From Pseudomonas fluorescens (GTDB lineage Bacteria; Pseudomonadota; Gammaproteobacteria; Pseudomonadales; Pseudomonadaceae): DNA of 64,000 nt. The position numbers and the translations under genes were made by a program. Shown in pieces: positions 43,356 through 52,090 of this stretch. The stretch spans positions 62,001 through 126,000 of the forward strand of contig NZ_JSAK01000013.1 of NCBI RefSeq assembly GCF_000802965.1, in the 5' to 3' direction. Under the pieces are notes generated by a model that ran no database searches, was not told where the DNA came from, and saw only the letters and a program-made list of their open reading frames with translations. Numbering within the stretch: position 1 is the stretch's first letter; every line of letters starts with the position of its first letter.

Positions 43356-43394
43356 TGGAACCAGGTTCTAAATTGTTGGAAAAAACCTTCCAAC
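43356..43394. promoter_or_regulatory. Two candidate IclR operators before the Gfo/Idh gene
   Basis: TGGAA-N5-TTCTA (43356-43370) matches the left arm of the 42252 site with one change in the right arm. GTTGGAA-N6-TTCCAAC (43375-43394) is a perfect inverted repeat. Both lie within 65 bases of the ATG at 43418, so they probably overlap the promoter. Confidence 0.55.
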
Positions 43395-43399
43395 AATAA
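43392..43399 (+). promoter_or_regulatory. Candidate Hfq/Crc motif before the Gfo/Idh gene
   Basis: AACAATAA fits AANAANAA and lies 18 bases before the ATG at 43418, just ahead of the AGAGGA ribosome-binding site. It overlaps the edge of the IclR palindrome. Confidence 0.4.
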
Positions 43400-43417
43400 T
43401 CACAAGAGGACCGCGAC

Positions 43418-44473
43418 ATGAGTTCGCCCCTTCGCATCGCTCTGATCGGTGCTGGCAACATGGGTCAGCAGCATTACCGGCATTTGATAACCCTGACCGA
43501 AGCGACCCTGTGCGCAGTGGCCGATCCCGGGCCGCAAGCGGCAAGTCTCGCGGCTGATTGGGGCGTGGCGTATTTCGCCGATCACCGTCAGATGCTGGAG
43601 CAGGCGAGGCCGGACGCCGTCATCGTCGCCAATCCAAACACGCTCCACGTCAGCACCGCCCTCGACTGCCTCGCTGCGGGCGTGCCGGTGCTTCTGGAGA
43701 AACCGGTGGGCGTGCACATGGATGAAGTCCGCGAGCTGGTGGCGGCTTCGAAGGCCACGGGTGTGCCGGTGCTGGTGGGCCATCATCGACGCCATAATCC
43801 GTTGATCGTCCGCGCCCATGAACTGGTCCACAGCGGTGCCCTGGGACGACTGACCACGGTCACGGCGCTCTGGCAATTGCGCAAGCCCGACAGCTATTTT
43901 GAAATTCCCTGGCGCCGCGAGGCCGGTGCGGGAATGTTGCTCACCAACCTGATCCACGACCTCGACCTGCTGCGGCATTTGTGCGGCGAAGTGCGTCAGG
44001 TTCAGGCCATCACCAGTAACGCGATTCGCGGGTTTGCCAATGAAGACTGTGCGGCGGTGTTGCTGCAATTCGATAGCGGCGCGCTGGGCAGCCTGACCGG
44101 TTCCGACGCGGTGGCGGCACCCTGGAGTTGGGAGCTGGATTCCGGGGAAAACCCCGTCTATCCGCGTCAGGCTGACCAGCCTTGCTACTTGCTGGCCGGG
44201 ACGGGCGGGGCGCTGAGCATTCCGCAACTCAAGCGCTGGCATTACACGGAAGCTGACGGTGGATGGCATGAGTCGTTGCTGCAGACGGAGGAAACGTTCA
44301 GTGCCGATGAAGCCTTGCGTTTGCAGTTGCAGCACTTCGTGCGCGTCGCGCGTCGGGAAGTCGAGCCGTTGGTGAGTGTCGCTGATGCCGCCCGCACGCT
44401 GGCATTGATCGAAGCCATCCGCGAGGCCGCCGAAACTGGCCGCGCTTGCGCACCATCCTTGATCGAGGGCTGA
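43418..44473 (+). CDS. Gfo/Idh/MocA family NAD(P)-dependent dehydrogenase
   Basis: A 351-residue oxidoreductase. The Rossmann N-terminus RIALIGAGNMGQQHYRHL is followed by VANPNTLH, the active-site VLLEKPVGVHMDEV (Lys near 97), and LIHDLDLLRHLCGE with the catalytic Asp/His pattern. It probably oxidises a cyclitol or sugar acid, as do many members next to TIM-barrel isomerases. The following isomerase gene starts 3 bases after its stop. Two palindromes precede it. Confidence 0.9.
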   Translation: MSSPLRIALIGAGNMGQQHYRHLITLTEATLCAVADPGPQAASLAADWGVAYFADHRQMLEQARPDAVIVANPNTLHVSTALDCLAAGVPVLLEKPVGVHMDEVRELVAASKATGVPVLVGHHRRHNPLIVRAHELVHSGALGRLTTVTALWQLRKPDSYFEIPWRREAGAGMLLTNLIHDLDLLRHLCGEVRQVQAITSNAIRGFANEDCAAVLLQFDSGALGSLTGSDAVAAPWSWELDSGENPVYPRQADQPCYLLAGTGGALSIPQLKRWHYTEADGGWHESLLQTEETFSADEALRLQLQHFVRVARREVEPLVSVADAARTLALIEAIREAAETGRACAPSLIEG

Positions 44474-44475
44474 CC

Positions 44476-45291
44476 ATGAGCGAACGCATCTTTTCCCTGG
44501 CCAGTCTGACTGTGCTGGAGCTTTCACCACCGGACATGGTCGAAGTCGCGGCACGGGCCGGTTACAGCCATGTCGGTTTGCGCCTGGTGCCGGCGACAGC
44601 GGAGGAACACCATTTTGCGTTGGTGGCCGATGGCGAACTGCGCCGTCAGACCCTGGCGCGTTTGCGCGATACCGGCATACGCGTTCTGGATGTTGAAATC
44701 CTGCGTCTGAAACCGGACACCGTCGTCGCCGACTTCGAGAAAATTCTGGCTGTCGGCGCGGAATTCGGTGCCACTGAATTGCTCGTGGCCGGTAACGATT
44801 CTGACGAACAGCGCATGACGGAAAACTTTGCCGCGCTCTGTGATTTGGCAGCGCATTATGGGTTGCATCCGCATCTGGAGTTCATGCCCTGGACCGATGC
44901 TCGCGATCTTGTGCAAGCCGAGCGCATCGTCGAAAACGCCGGGCGCGAAAATGGTGCGGTGCTGGTTGACGCGTTTCACTTTGACCGTTCGGGTTCACGG
45001 CTGGAAGATCTGGCCAGGGTTGCCCCTTCACGGTTACGGTATGCGCAGTTGTGTGATGTTGCCGGGCCAAAGCCTGCGGATATGGCCGAGATCTTGCGTC
45101 AGGCTCGTAACGAGCGACGTTTTCCGGGCGACGGTGATTGCGATCTGTCGGGACTGTTGCGCTGTTTGCCAGCTAACATTCCCCTGAGCCTGGAGATTCC
45201 CACTGTGCGATTGCTGGAGCAGGGTGTGAGTGGGTTGGATCGGGCGCAGATGGCGTTGGATAAGACGCGGGAATTGTTGGCGCGGCGTTGA
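44476..45291 (+). CDS. Sugar phosphate isomerase/epimerase-like TIM-barrel protein
   Basis: A 271-residue xylose-isomerase-like TIM barrel. The barrel strands show AGYSHVGLRLVPAT, GIRVLDVEILRL, LHPHLEFMPWTDA (metal Glu), VLVDAFHFDRSG (metal Asp/His) and PLSLEIPTVRL (last metal Glu). Relatives include inosose dehydratases and tagatose/hydroxypyruvate isomerases; the substrate cannot be fixed from sequence. ATG 44476 is chosen; the frame open to 44446 overlaps the preceding gene. Confidence 0.85.
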   Translation: MSERIFSLASLTVLELSPPDMVEVAARAGYSHVGLRLVPATAEEHHFALVADGELRRQTLARLRDTGIRVLDVEILRLKPDTVVADFEKILAVGAEFGATELLVAGNDSDEQRMTENFAALCDLAAHYGLHPHLEFMPWTDARDLVQAERIVENAGRENGAVLVDAFHFDRSGSRLEDLARVAPSRLRYAQLCDVAGPKPADMAEILRQARNERRFPGDGDCDLSGLLRCLPANIPLSLEIPTVRLLEQGVSGLDRAQMALDKTRELLARR

Positions 45292-45299
45292 CCTGATGT

Positions 45300-45537
45300 T
45301 GTGGCGAGGGAGCTTGATCCCGTTCGACCGCAGCTTTCGTGTGCGCTGCGGGCACCTGTAGGAGCAAGCTTGCTCGCGATGAGGTCGGCACATCCAACAT
45401 CACTGGTGACTGAAACGCCGCCATCGCTGGCAAGCCAACTCCTACAGGGGATTTATGGCCGTACACAGCTTTCGTGTCGTTGCGGGCATGCTTTGGGACT
45501 GCCGCGCAGTCCAGCGGGAGCAAGCTCCCTCGCCACA
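45300..45537. repeat. Nested REP pairs of two classes
   Basis: An outer pair of the TGTGGCGAGGGAGCTTG class (arms at 45300 and ending 45537) encloses an inner pair of the CCTGTAGGAGCAAGC class (45355-45448). The sequence CAGCTTTCGTGT occurs on both sides of the inner pair (about 45331 and 45467), like a target duplication left when the inner pair inserted. Confidence 0.7.
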
Positions 45538-45561
45538 TATTGATTTCACTCAGAGGCTTTC

Positions 45562-46440
45562 ATGACCGTCAGCACCCCGCTATCCGGCGTCAACAAACCC
45601 TTCAAGGGGATCCTGCTGATCGTTGTTGCGACCTTCCTGTTTTCCAGTCATGACGCGTTGTCGAAATACCTTTCCGGGTTCTATCCGATCGTCATGGTGG
45701 TGTGGGCGCGGTACGTGGTGCACACCTTGTTGATGGCCGGGATTTTCCTGCCGCAATCCGGGCTGCGAGTGTTGCGGACCAAACGGCCAATGCTTCAGCT
45801 GATCCGGGCGTTATGCCTGCTGGGCACCAGCCTGTTTTTCACAACAGGATTGATGTACATCCCATTGGCCGAGGCGACGTCGGTCAACTTCCTCGCGCCG
45901 GTGCTGGTCACGGCGTTGTCGGTGCCGCTGCTCAAGGAGCGGGTGACCCGTGGGCAATGGCTGGCGGTGATTTTCGGTTTTATCGGGGTTTTGATCATCG
46001 TGCATCCCGGCGGTGATTTGTTCACGCCGGCGGTGTTGCTGCCGTTCTGCTCGGCGCTGTTTTTCTGCTTCTATCAACTGCTGACGCGCAAGCTCAGCGA
46101 GATCGACAGCCCGACCACCAGCAACTTCTTCGCCGGGCTGTGCAATACCTTGGTGATGAGTGCGCTGGTGCCGTTCTTCTGGCAGGTGCCGACCCTGGGG
46201 CATGGCGCGATGATGTTGGCGCTGGGCGCCTGCGGGATGACTGCACACCTGTTTCTGACCCAGGCTTTTCGCCTTGCGGCGCCAGCCTTGTTGGCGCCGT
46301 TCAGCTATTGCCAGATCGTGTTTGCGGGTCTGCTGGGCTGGCTGCTGTTTTCCCACACGCCAACCCTGACCACCGTCGTCGGGATCGCCGTGATTTGCTG
46401 CAGTGGCCTGGCGGCGGCATGGCAACAAAGCCGCCGCTGA
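45562..46440 (+). CDS. EamA/DMT family transporter
   Basis: A 292-residue inner-membrane protein with ten helices in two EamA repeats. It opens FKGILLIVVATFLFSSHDALSKYL, and TTGLMYIPLAEATSVNFLAPVLVTALSVPLLKERVT is typical of the family. Substrate is unknown. It is convergent with the chemoreceptor gene (6-base gap) and lies at the edge of the shikimate island, so it may export or import a related carboxylate. Confidence 0.86.
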   Translation: MTVSTPLSGVNKPFKGILLIVVATFLFSSHDALSKYLSGFYPIVMVVWARYVVHTLLMAGIFLPQSGLRVLRTKRPMLQLIRALCLLGTSLFFTTGLMYIPLAEATSVNFLAPVLVTALSVPLLKERVTRGQWLAVIFGFIGVLIIVHPGGDLFTPAVLLPFCSALFFCFYQLLTRKLSEIDSPTTSNFFAGLCNTLVMSALVPFFWQVPTLGHGAMMLALGACGMTAHLFLTQAFRLAAPALLAPFSYCQIVFAGLLGWLLFSHTPTLTTVVGIAVICCSGLAAAWQQSRR

Positions 46441-46446
46441 GCGCAC

Positions 46447-48069
46447 TCAAAACCTGAAACGTACCACCAGGTTTTGCAGGCCCGCGGCCAATTGCGAGAG
46501 TTCCTGGCTGGTGGCACTGGTGCGGGTCGAAGCATCGGCGCTTTGCAGCGACAGATCGCGGATGTTCAGCAGATTCCTGTCGACTTCGCGGGCCACGGCG
46601 GCTTGCTCTTCCGAGGCACTGGCAATCACCAGATTGCGCTCGTGGATCTGCTCCATGGCCCGGGTGATTTCCGCCAACGCGATGCCGGCCTGCTCGGCGA
46701 TCGACAGGGTTTCGGCAACGCGCTGGCTGTTGCCGTGCATCGACAGCACCACACTCTCGGTATCGCCCTGAACCCGGCCGATCATCTGTTCGATTTCCCG
46801 GGTCGATTGCTGGGTGCGATGGGCCAGTGCACGCACTTCATCGGCGACCACCGCAAAACCCCGCCCGGCTTCCCCGGCCCGGGCCGCTTCGATGGCGGCA
46901 TTGAGCGCCAGCAGGTTGGTCTGCTCGGCGATGGCGCGAATCACGTCCAGTACCTTGCCGATTTCCCGGGATTGCTCGGCCAGGGTTTGAACTTGTTGCA
47001 GGGCCGTGCCGGCGTCGGCGCTCATGGCCTGGATCGAATCAAGTGTTTCGATGACTCGCGCCTGGCCCTGACTGGCTTGCTGCGTCGATTGGCGCGTGCT
47101 GTCAGACGTCGAGACGGCATTGCGTGCGACTTCTTCCACGGCAACCGTCATCTCATTCACGGCGGTGGCGGCTTGTTCGATTTCATTGTGTTGCTGTTGC
47201 AGGCGCCCGGAATCCTGATGGGTGCTGTGATTCATTTGCTCGGCGGCTGCGCCCAGTTGCGTGGAAGCGGCGCTGATCCGTTGCAGGGTTTCGCGCAGGC
47301 TGGTTTGCATGACCGACAGGGCAGTGAGCAGGCGCGCGGTTTCGTCGGCGCCGTGGCTCTGGATCGGCGTGCCGAGATCGCCAGCGGCCACTTGCTCGGC
47401 CACCGCCACGGCCTGGCGGATCGGCACCACGATGCTGCGAATCAACAGCCAAGCGAGGAGAGCGGTCAGCAACGACACGGCGATCAAGGCGCCGATGACC
47501 GTGACCTTCACCTGGGTATAGAGTGCGTCGGCCTGCTGTGCCGACTGACTGACCTGGTTGGCGGTGAGCGTCACCAGTTCGGCGAACTGGTCACCGGTCT
47601 GGGTCGAGTACTCCTGGATCTTGCCGTTGAGCAGCGCGGTCATTTCGTCCAGGCGATTGGCCTGCGACAGGGTCTCGTATTGCGCCAGCGCCTGACGGTA
47701 ACTGCTGACTGTCGCGACGAATTTTTCGTACGGCACGCGGTTGTAGTCACCTACGAGCGGGGTGAATTTTTCCAGGGCTTGTTCGAGCCAGCCTTGCACT
47801 TGATGCAGGCGCGTGACGGTGGCGTCTAGCACTTTTGGCTCGCGGTTCAGCGCCATGCGCAAACTGAGCACACGGATGCTCAGGACGTAGTCGCGGATTT
47901 CCCCGAGATAGCGGGTGCTGGGCAGGGAAACGTTCTCGGTGTGTTGGCCGGTGGCGCGCACTTGGGCGACTTGCTTGAGGGCGAACAAGCCTTGCAACAG
48001 AACCAGCAGGGCGATGAGGCCGAAGCTGATCACGGCGCGTTTGGCGATGCTCAGGTGACCTGGCGACAT
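46447..48069 (-). CDS. Methyl-accepting chemotaxis protein with four-helix ligand domain
   Basis: A 540-residue chemoreceptor. TM1 is at about 12-32, and the periplasmic helical ligand domain at about 33-188 has a 4HB-MCP-like size. TM2 is at about 190-213. A HAMP domain ([20 protein letters not shown]) and a cytoplasmic hairpin follow, with the tip [40 protein letters not shown]. The C-terminus has no pentapeptide. It lies beside a quinate/shikimate-type catabolic cluster, as do PcaY receptors for C6-ring carboxylates in P. putida, so quinate, shikimate or dehydroshikimate are plausible ligands. That assignment rests on context and domain size only. Confidence 0.9.
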   Translation of the reverse strand: MSPGHLSIAKRAVISFGLIALLVLLQGLFALKQVAQVRATGQHTENVSLPSTRYLGEIRDYVLSIRVLSLRMALNREPKVLDATVTRLHQVQGWLEQALEKFTPLVGDYNRVPYEKFVATVSSYRQALAQYETLSQANRLDEMTALLNGKIQEYSTQTGDQFAELVTLTANQVSQSAQQADALYTQVKVTVIGALIAVSLLTALLAWLLIRSIVVPIRQAVAVAEQVAAGDLGTPIQSHGADETARLLTALSVMQTSLRETLQRISAASTQLGAAAEQMNHSTHQDSGRLQQQHNEIEQAATAVNEMTVAVEEVARNAVSTSDSTRQSTQQASQGQARVIETLDSIQAMSADAGTALQQVQTLAEQSREIGKVLDVIRAIAEQTNLLALNAAIEAARAGEAGRGFAVVADEVRALAHRTQQSTREIEQMIGRVQGDTESVVLSMHGNSQRVAETLSIAEQAGIALAEITRAMEQIHERNLVIASASEEQAAVAREVDRNLLNIRDLSLQSADASTRTSATSQELSQLAAGLQNLVVRFRF

Positions 48070-48122
48070 GGTTTGACTTCCTTGGCATTGAGCGAAAGGG
48101 TGAATTCATAAAACGCAGGCAC

Positions 48123-48155
48123 AAAAAAAGCGCAGGCCCGAAACCGGGCCTGCGC
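48123..48155 (-). terminator. Rho-independent terminator of the MFS gene
   Basis: GCGCAGGCCCG (48130-48140) pairs with CGGGCCTGCGC (48145-48155) across a four-base loop. The run of seven A at 48123-48129 becomes the T-tract on the minus strand. Confidence 0.85.
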
Positions 48156-48165
48156 CGAGGGAACA

Positions 48166-49503
48166 TCAGTCTTCGATTTTCGGAATCTTGCGCGGTGCCA
48201 TGAAGTACATCCAGGTCAGCGCAATGAAGTACATCGCCGGAATCATGGTGAACAGCACGGTGTAGTTGTTGTTGGTGATTGTCAGGATGTGGCCGACCAG
48301 TTGGGTCATGAACATCCCGCCAATCGCGGCACACATGCCGCCGAAGCCGAACACCGTACTCATCATGTGCTTGGGCGTGTAGTCCATCACCAGGCTCCAG
48401 ATGTTCGCGGTCCAGGCCTGGTGCGCACCGATGGCCAGGGAGATGGCGGCCACTGCGACCCACAGGTTGCTGGAGCCGGCCGCCATGATCACGCCGATGA
48501 TGCAGCAGGCGAACAGGAACATGGACATCAGTCGCGCCTTGATCGGGTTGACACCGCGGCCGATCAGGAACGAGGACAGAATCCCGCCACCGACACTGCC
48601 GAAGTCGGCGGTGAGGTAGATGATGATCAGCGGGATACCCATTTGGGTCACGTTGATGCCCAGGTTGTATTGCTGATTGAGGAACGGTGGCAGCCAGTAC
48701 AGGTAGAACCAGAACACCGGCGCGGTGATCGAGTAGGCGAGGGCAAAGGCCCAGGTGCCGCGCATGCGCAGGATTTTCGAGAACGGTACGCGGGTTTGTT
48801 CCGGTTCGACTTCGTTCTGGATGTAGTCCAGTTCCGACTGTTTGACGCTTGGGTGATCTTCCGGGTTGAAGTACTTCAGGCCCCAGAACAGCAACCAGAT
48901 CCCGCCCAGTGCCGACATGCACAGGAACGCGGCCTGCCAGCCCCACACGTGGAGGATCAGCGGCAGCAGCATCGGGGTGAACATTGCGCCGACGTTGGTC
49001 CCGGCGTTGAAAATACCGGTGGCCACCGCACGTTCACCGGCCGGGAACCACAGACGAGTGGTTTTCACACAGGCCGGGTAGTTGGCGGCTTCGGTCAGGC
49101 CGAGGATGAAGCGGCAGACCATGAAGCCAACCGCCGAAGTAGCCAGGCCATGGGCGCCAGTCGCCAGGCTCCAGAGCAGCACGGCGCAGAAGAACACGCG
49201 CTTGACGCCGACCCGGTCGATCAAGCGGCCCTGTAGCACGAAACCAATGGCGTAACCGACCTGGAACCAGAAGTTGATGTTGGCGTAGTCCATCGCCGTC
49301 CAGCTCATTTCCTTGGCCAGGATGGGCTGCATGACGCCGAGGGCGGCGCGGTCGATGTAGTTCAGGGTGGTGGCGAAAAACACCAGTGCCAGCATGCCCC
49401 AACGGGTCTTGCCGACCGCCATGGCGCCGCGGATTTTGTCGCCGATGCCGCCAGTGGCAGCGCTCATGGCCGGAGCCATGCGTGAGCTATGTGTAGGATT
49501 CAT
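48166..49503 (-). CDS. MFS transporter, anion:cation symporter type
   Basis: A 445-residue, 12-helix major facilitator of the ACS family (relatives: ExuT, tartrate and quinate/phthalate carriers). Landmarks are LNYIDRAALGVMQP in helix 1, GRLIDRVGVKRVF (motif A), CRFILGLTEAANYPACVKTTRLWFP and FNAGTNVGAMFTP. ATG 49503 is chosen (alternatives at 49512 and 49530). It is divergent from quiC across a 583-base gap with a candidate PcaR site, so it probably imports quinate, shikimate, dehydroshikimate or protocatechuate. A strong terminator follows. Confidence 0.87.
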   Translation of the reverse strand: MNPTHSSRMAPAMSAATGGIGDKIRGAMAVGKTRWGMLALVFFATTLNYIDRAALGVMQPILAKEMSWTAMDYANINFWFQVGYAIGFVLQGRLIDRVGVKRVFFCAVLLWSLATGAHGLATSAVGFMVCRFILGLTEAANYPACVKTTRLWFPAGERAVATGIFNAGTNVGAMFTPMLLPLILHVWGWQAAFLCMSALGGIWLLFWGLKYFNPEDHPSVKQSELDYIQNEVEPEQTRVPFSKILRMRGTWAFALAYSITAPVFWFYLYWLPPFLNQQYNLGINVTQMGIPLIIIYLTADFGSVGGGILSSFLIGRGVNPIKARLMSMFLFACCIIGVIMAAGSSNLWVAVAAISLAIGAHQAWTANIWSLVMDYTPKHMMSTVFGFGGMCAAIGGMFMTQLVGHILTITNNNYTVLFTMIPAMYFIALTWMYFMAPRKIPKIED

Positions 49504-49866
49504 GTGTGCCATCCGTTCAATGACTGACAAGCGAAGCTCGTCGGGACTTCAAGGGCGCGTGATCAATCGATGGCGACAGGCGCGGCTGGACTGATCGACT
49601 GTGTTCGTCGGCTGACGAGTTATTCAGCGAGCGGCACGTGGGTGCCATCGGTGCGCGGGATTCGGATGGACGCCAGGCAAGGCGTAATGACGGTGGTGCA
49701 ATCGAGCAAGGCGTTGAAGGAGCGCATGAGCGTATACCCGTTTTTTGAAATTTTTATGTGGTGTTCTGGGTCTTGTTAACTGGAACCGATGATTCATGAC
49801 CGGACCCAATGTGGTGTTGATGTTGCGCAGTGGACGAAAAATCGTCAATTCGCCAAAGGGCATTTT

Positions 49867-49881
49867 GTTCGATAATCGCAC
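49867..49881. promoter_or_regulatory. Candidate PcaR operator GTTCGATAATCGCAC
   Basis: This 15-base sequence matches, as I recall it, the site bound by the IclR-family activator PcaR at P. putida pca promoters. Here it sits between genes that would import and produce protocatechuate. Confidence 0.6.
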
Positions 49882-49962
49882 GCAAAACTAACCGGGTAGT
49901 ACACTTTGAATTGCCGTGAGAGATTGCCAGGCCAATAATTCCTTCAAAGCTAAACGCAATTC

Positions 49963-50030
49963 TTGTAGGAGCCGGCTTGCTGGCGATGGCGCCCGCGAAA
50001 TCGCCATCGCCAGCAAGCCGGTTCCTACAA
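49963..50030. repeat. Inverted REP pair, GTAGGAGCCGGCTTGCTGGCGAT class
   Basis: TTGTAGGAGCCGGCTTGC at 49963 faces GCAAGCCGGTTCCTACAA ending at 50030 with only about 15 bases between the inner arms. A sister pair is at 52789, beyond the TetR gene. Confidence 0.85.
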
Positions 50031-50086
50031 AGAGCCAAGCGTGCGATGTCCCTAACAAGATTGCCTCCATCACCGGGAGTCGAAAT

Positions 50087-51988
50087 ATGCAGCGTTCCAT
50101 TGCCACCGTATCCTTGAGCGGTACCCTGCCGGAAAAACTCGAAGCCATTGCCGCCGCCGGTTTCGACGGTGTCGAGATTTTCGAAAACGACCTTCTCTAC
50201 TACGACGGTAGCCCGCGGGAAATTAAACAGATGTGCGCCGATCTCGGGATCGCCATCACCCTCTTTCAACCGTTCCGGGATTTCGAAGGCTGCCGCCGTG
50301 ACCGTCTGTCGCGCAACCTGGAGCGCGCCGAGCGCAAGTTCGACCTGATGCAGGAGCTGGGCACCGACCTGGTGCTGGTGTGCAGCAACGCCTCAGCCGA
50401 TTCCATCGGTGATGAACAGATTCTGGTCGACGACTTGCGCCTGCTGGCAGAACGCGCCGGCGCGCGAGGCCTGCGCATTGGTTACGAAGCGCTGGCCTGG
50501 GGCCGTCACGTAAACACCTATCAACAGGTGTGGAACATCGTCCGTCAGGCCGATCACCCGAGCCTGGGCGTGTTGCTCGACAGCTTCCACACCTTGTCGC
50601 TCAAGGGCGACCCGAGCGCTATCGCCGACATTCCTGGCGACAAGATCTTCTTCGTGCAAATGGCCGACGCGCCGATCCTGGCTATGGACGTGCTGGAGTG
50701 GAGCCGGCATTTCCGCTGCTTCCCGGGTCAGGGCGAGTTCGATTTGCCGGGTTTCCTCGCGCCGATCATCAAGAGTGGCTATACCGGGCCGCTGTCGCTG
50801 GAAATCTTCAACGACGGCTTCCGCGCCGCACCGCCACGGGCCAACGCCGCCGACGGTTTGCGTTCGTTGCTGTACCTCGAAGAGAAAACCCGCGAGCGTC
50901 TGGCGCAGGAAGCCAAGCCTGCCGGCCATCCGGAAATTCTGTTCGAGACGCCCAAAGCCAGCGAATACAACGGCATCGAGTTTCTCGAATTTGCCGTGGA
51001 CGAAAGCCTCGGTGCCAAACTCTCCCATTGGCTGGAACGCCTGGGCTTCGTCAAGGCCGGCCAGCATCGCTCCAAGAGCGTCAGCCTGTTGCGTCAGGGC
51101 GATATCAACCTGATTCTCAACTCCGAGCCTTATTCATTCGGCCACAGCTTTTTCGAGGCGCACGGTCCATCGCTGTGCGCCACGGCCGTGCGGGTCAAGG
51201 ACAGCGCCAGTGCCTTGGCTCGGGCCGTGGCCTACAAAGGTCAGCCGTATCGCGGATTGGTCGGCCCCAATGAACTGGAACTCGCCGCTGTACGCGCGCC
51301 GGATGGCAGCCTGATTTACCTGGTGGATCAGGACGCCGACGTCTACGGCACCGACTTCAATCTGCAGCCGAACGCAGTGAGCACTGGCGGCCTCAAGCGC
51401 ATCGACCACATGGCCATGGCGCTGCCGGCCGACAGCCTCGACAGTTGGGTGCTGTTCTACAAGAGCCTGCTGGATTTCGAGGCCGACGACGAAGTGGTGT
51501 TGCCCGACCCGTATGGTCTGGTGAAGAGCCGTGCACTGCGCAGTCGAGACAGCTCGATTCGCCTGCCACTGAACATTTCCGAGAACCGCAACACCGCGAT
51601 CTCACACGCGCTGTCGAGTTATCGCGGTTCCGGCGTGCATCACATCGCCTTCGATTGCGACGATATCTTTGCCGAAGTCAGTCGTGCGAAAGAGGCGGGC
51701 GTACCGCTGCTGGATATCCCGCTCAATTACTACGACGACCTGGCCGCGCGCTTCGATTTCGACGACGAGTTCCTCAGCGAACTGGCTTATTACAACGTGC
51801 TGTACGACCGCGATGCCCAGGGTGGCGAACTGTTCCACGTTTACACCGAGCCGTTTGAAGGGCGATTCTTCTTCGAGATCATCCAGCGCAAGAGCGGCTA
51901 TGCCGGTTACGGTGCGGCCAACGTCGCGGTACGACTGGCGGCCATGGCCAAATCCCGCAGTGGTGCCGTCCGTCAGGCAAAGTTGTAG
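50087..51988 (+). CDS. quiC: 3-dehydroshikimate dehydratase, two-domain (TIM barrel + HPPD-like)
   Basis: A 633-residue fusion. Residues 1-285 form a xylose-isomerase-like barrel (GTLPEKLEAIAAAGFDGVEIFENDLL, LRIGYEALAWGRH, HPSLGVLLDSFHTL, FFVQMADAP, GYTGPLSLEIFNDGFR). Residues 310-620 form two VOC modules like hydroxyphenylpyruvate dioxygenase (RIDHMAMALPADSLDSWVLFYKSLLDF, GVHHIAFDCDDIF, FFEIIQRK). This architecture is that of Pseudomonas QuiC, which dehydrates 3-dehydroshikimate to protocatechuate; the barrel carries the activity. ATG 50087 follows GGGAG; the frame from 49916 runs through the REP pair. A TetR gene follows. Confidence 0.9.
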   Translation: MQRSIATVSLSGTLPEKLEAIAAAGFDGVEIFENDLLYYDGSPREIKQMCADLGIAITLFQPFRDFEGCRRDRLSRNLERAERKFDLMQELGTDLVLVCSNASADSIGDEQILVDDLRLLAERAGARGLRIGYEALAWGRHVNTYQQVWNIVRQADHPSLGVLLDSFHTLSLKGDPSAIADIPGDKIFFVQMADAPILAMDVLEWSRHFRCFPGQGEFDLPGFLAPIIKSGYTGPLSLEIFNDGFRAAPPRANAADGLRSLLYLEEKTRERLAQEAKPAGHPEILFETPKASEYNGIEFLEFAVDESLGAKLSHWLERLGFVKAGQHRSKSVSLLRQGDINLILNSEPYSFGHSFFEAHGPSLCATAVRVKDSASALARAVAYKGQPYRGLVGPNELELAAVRAPDGSLIYLVDQDADVYGTDFNLQPNAVSTGGLKRIDHMAMALPADSLDSWVLFYKSLLDFEADDEVVLPDPYGLVKSRALRSRDSSIRLPLNISENRNTAISHALSSYRGSGVHHIAFDCDDIFAEVSRAKEAGVPLLDIPLNYYDDLAARFDFDDEFLSELAYYNVLYDRDAQGGELFHVYTEPFEGRFFFEIIQRKSGYAGYGAANVAVRLAAMAKSRSGAVRQAKL

Positions 51989-52090
51989 GAAATTCGTAAC
52001 CGCGGGGGTAATCCGCTGCCGCACGGCTTCCTTCAGTGTGCGGCGCAGCCCATAATCGCCAGCCTGTGCAGTGACGGCCGTGAGCCCGCA

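Larger units (their letters stand above)
49504..50086. promoter_or_regulatory. Divergent control region of the MFS and quiC genes
   Basis: This 583-base gap contains AT-rich stretches around 49735-49790 and 49850-49905, the candidate PcaR site (49867-49881) and a REP pair (49963-50030) between that site and quiC. A minus-strand frame at 49624-49881 has no recognisable domain and is left out. Confidence 0.5.

Noticed and set aside
49624-49881. 85-residue minus-strand frame between the MFS and quiC genes
   Set aside because: No recognisable domain or ribosome-binding site, and it runs through the candidate PcaR operator and promoter region.
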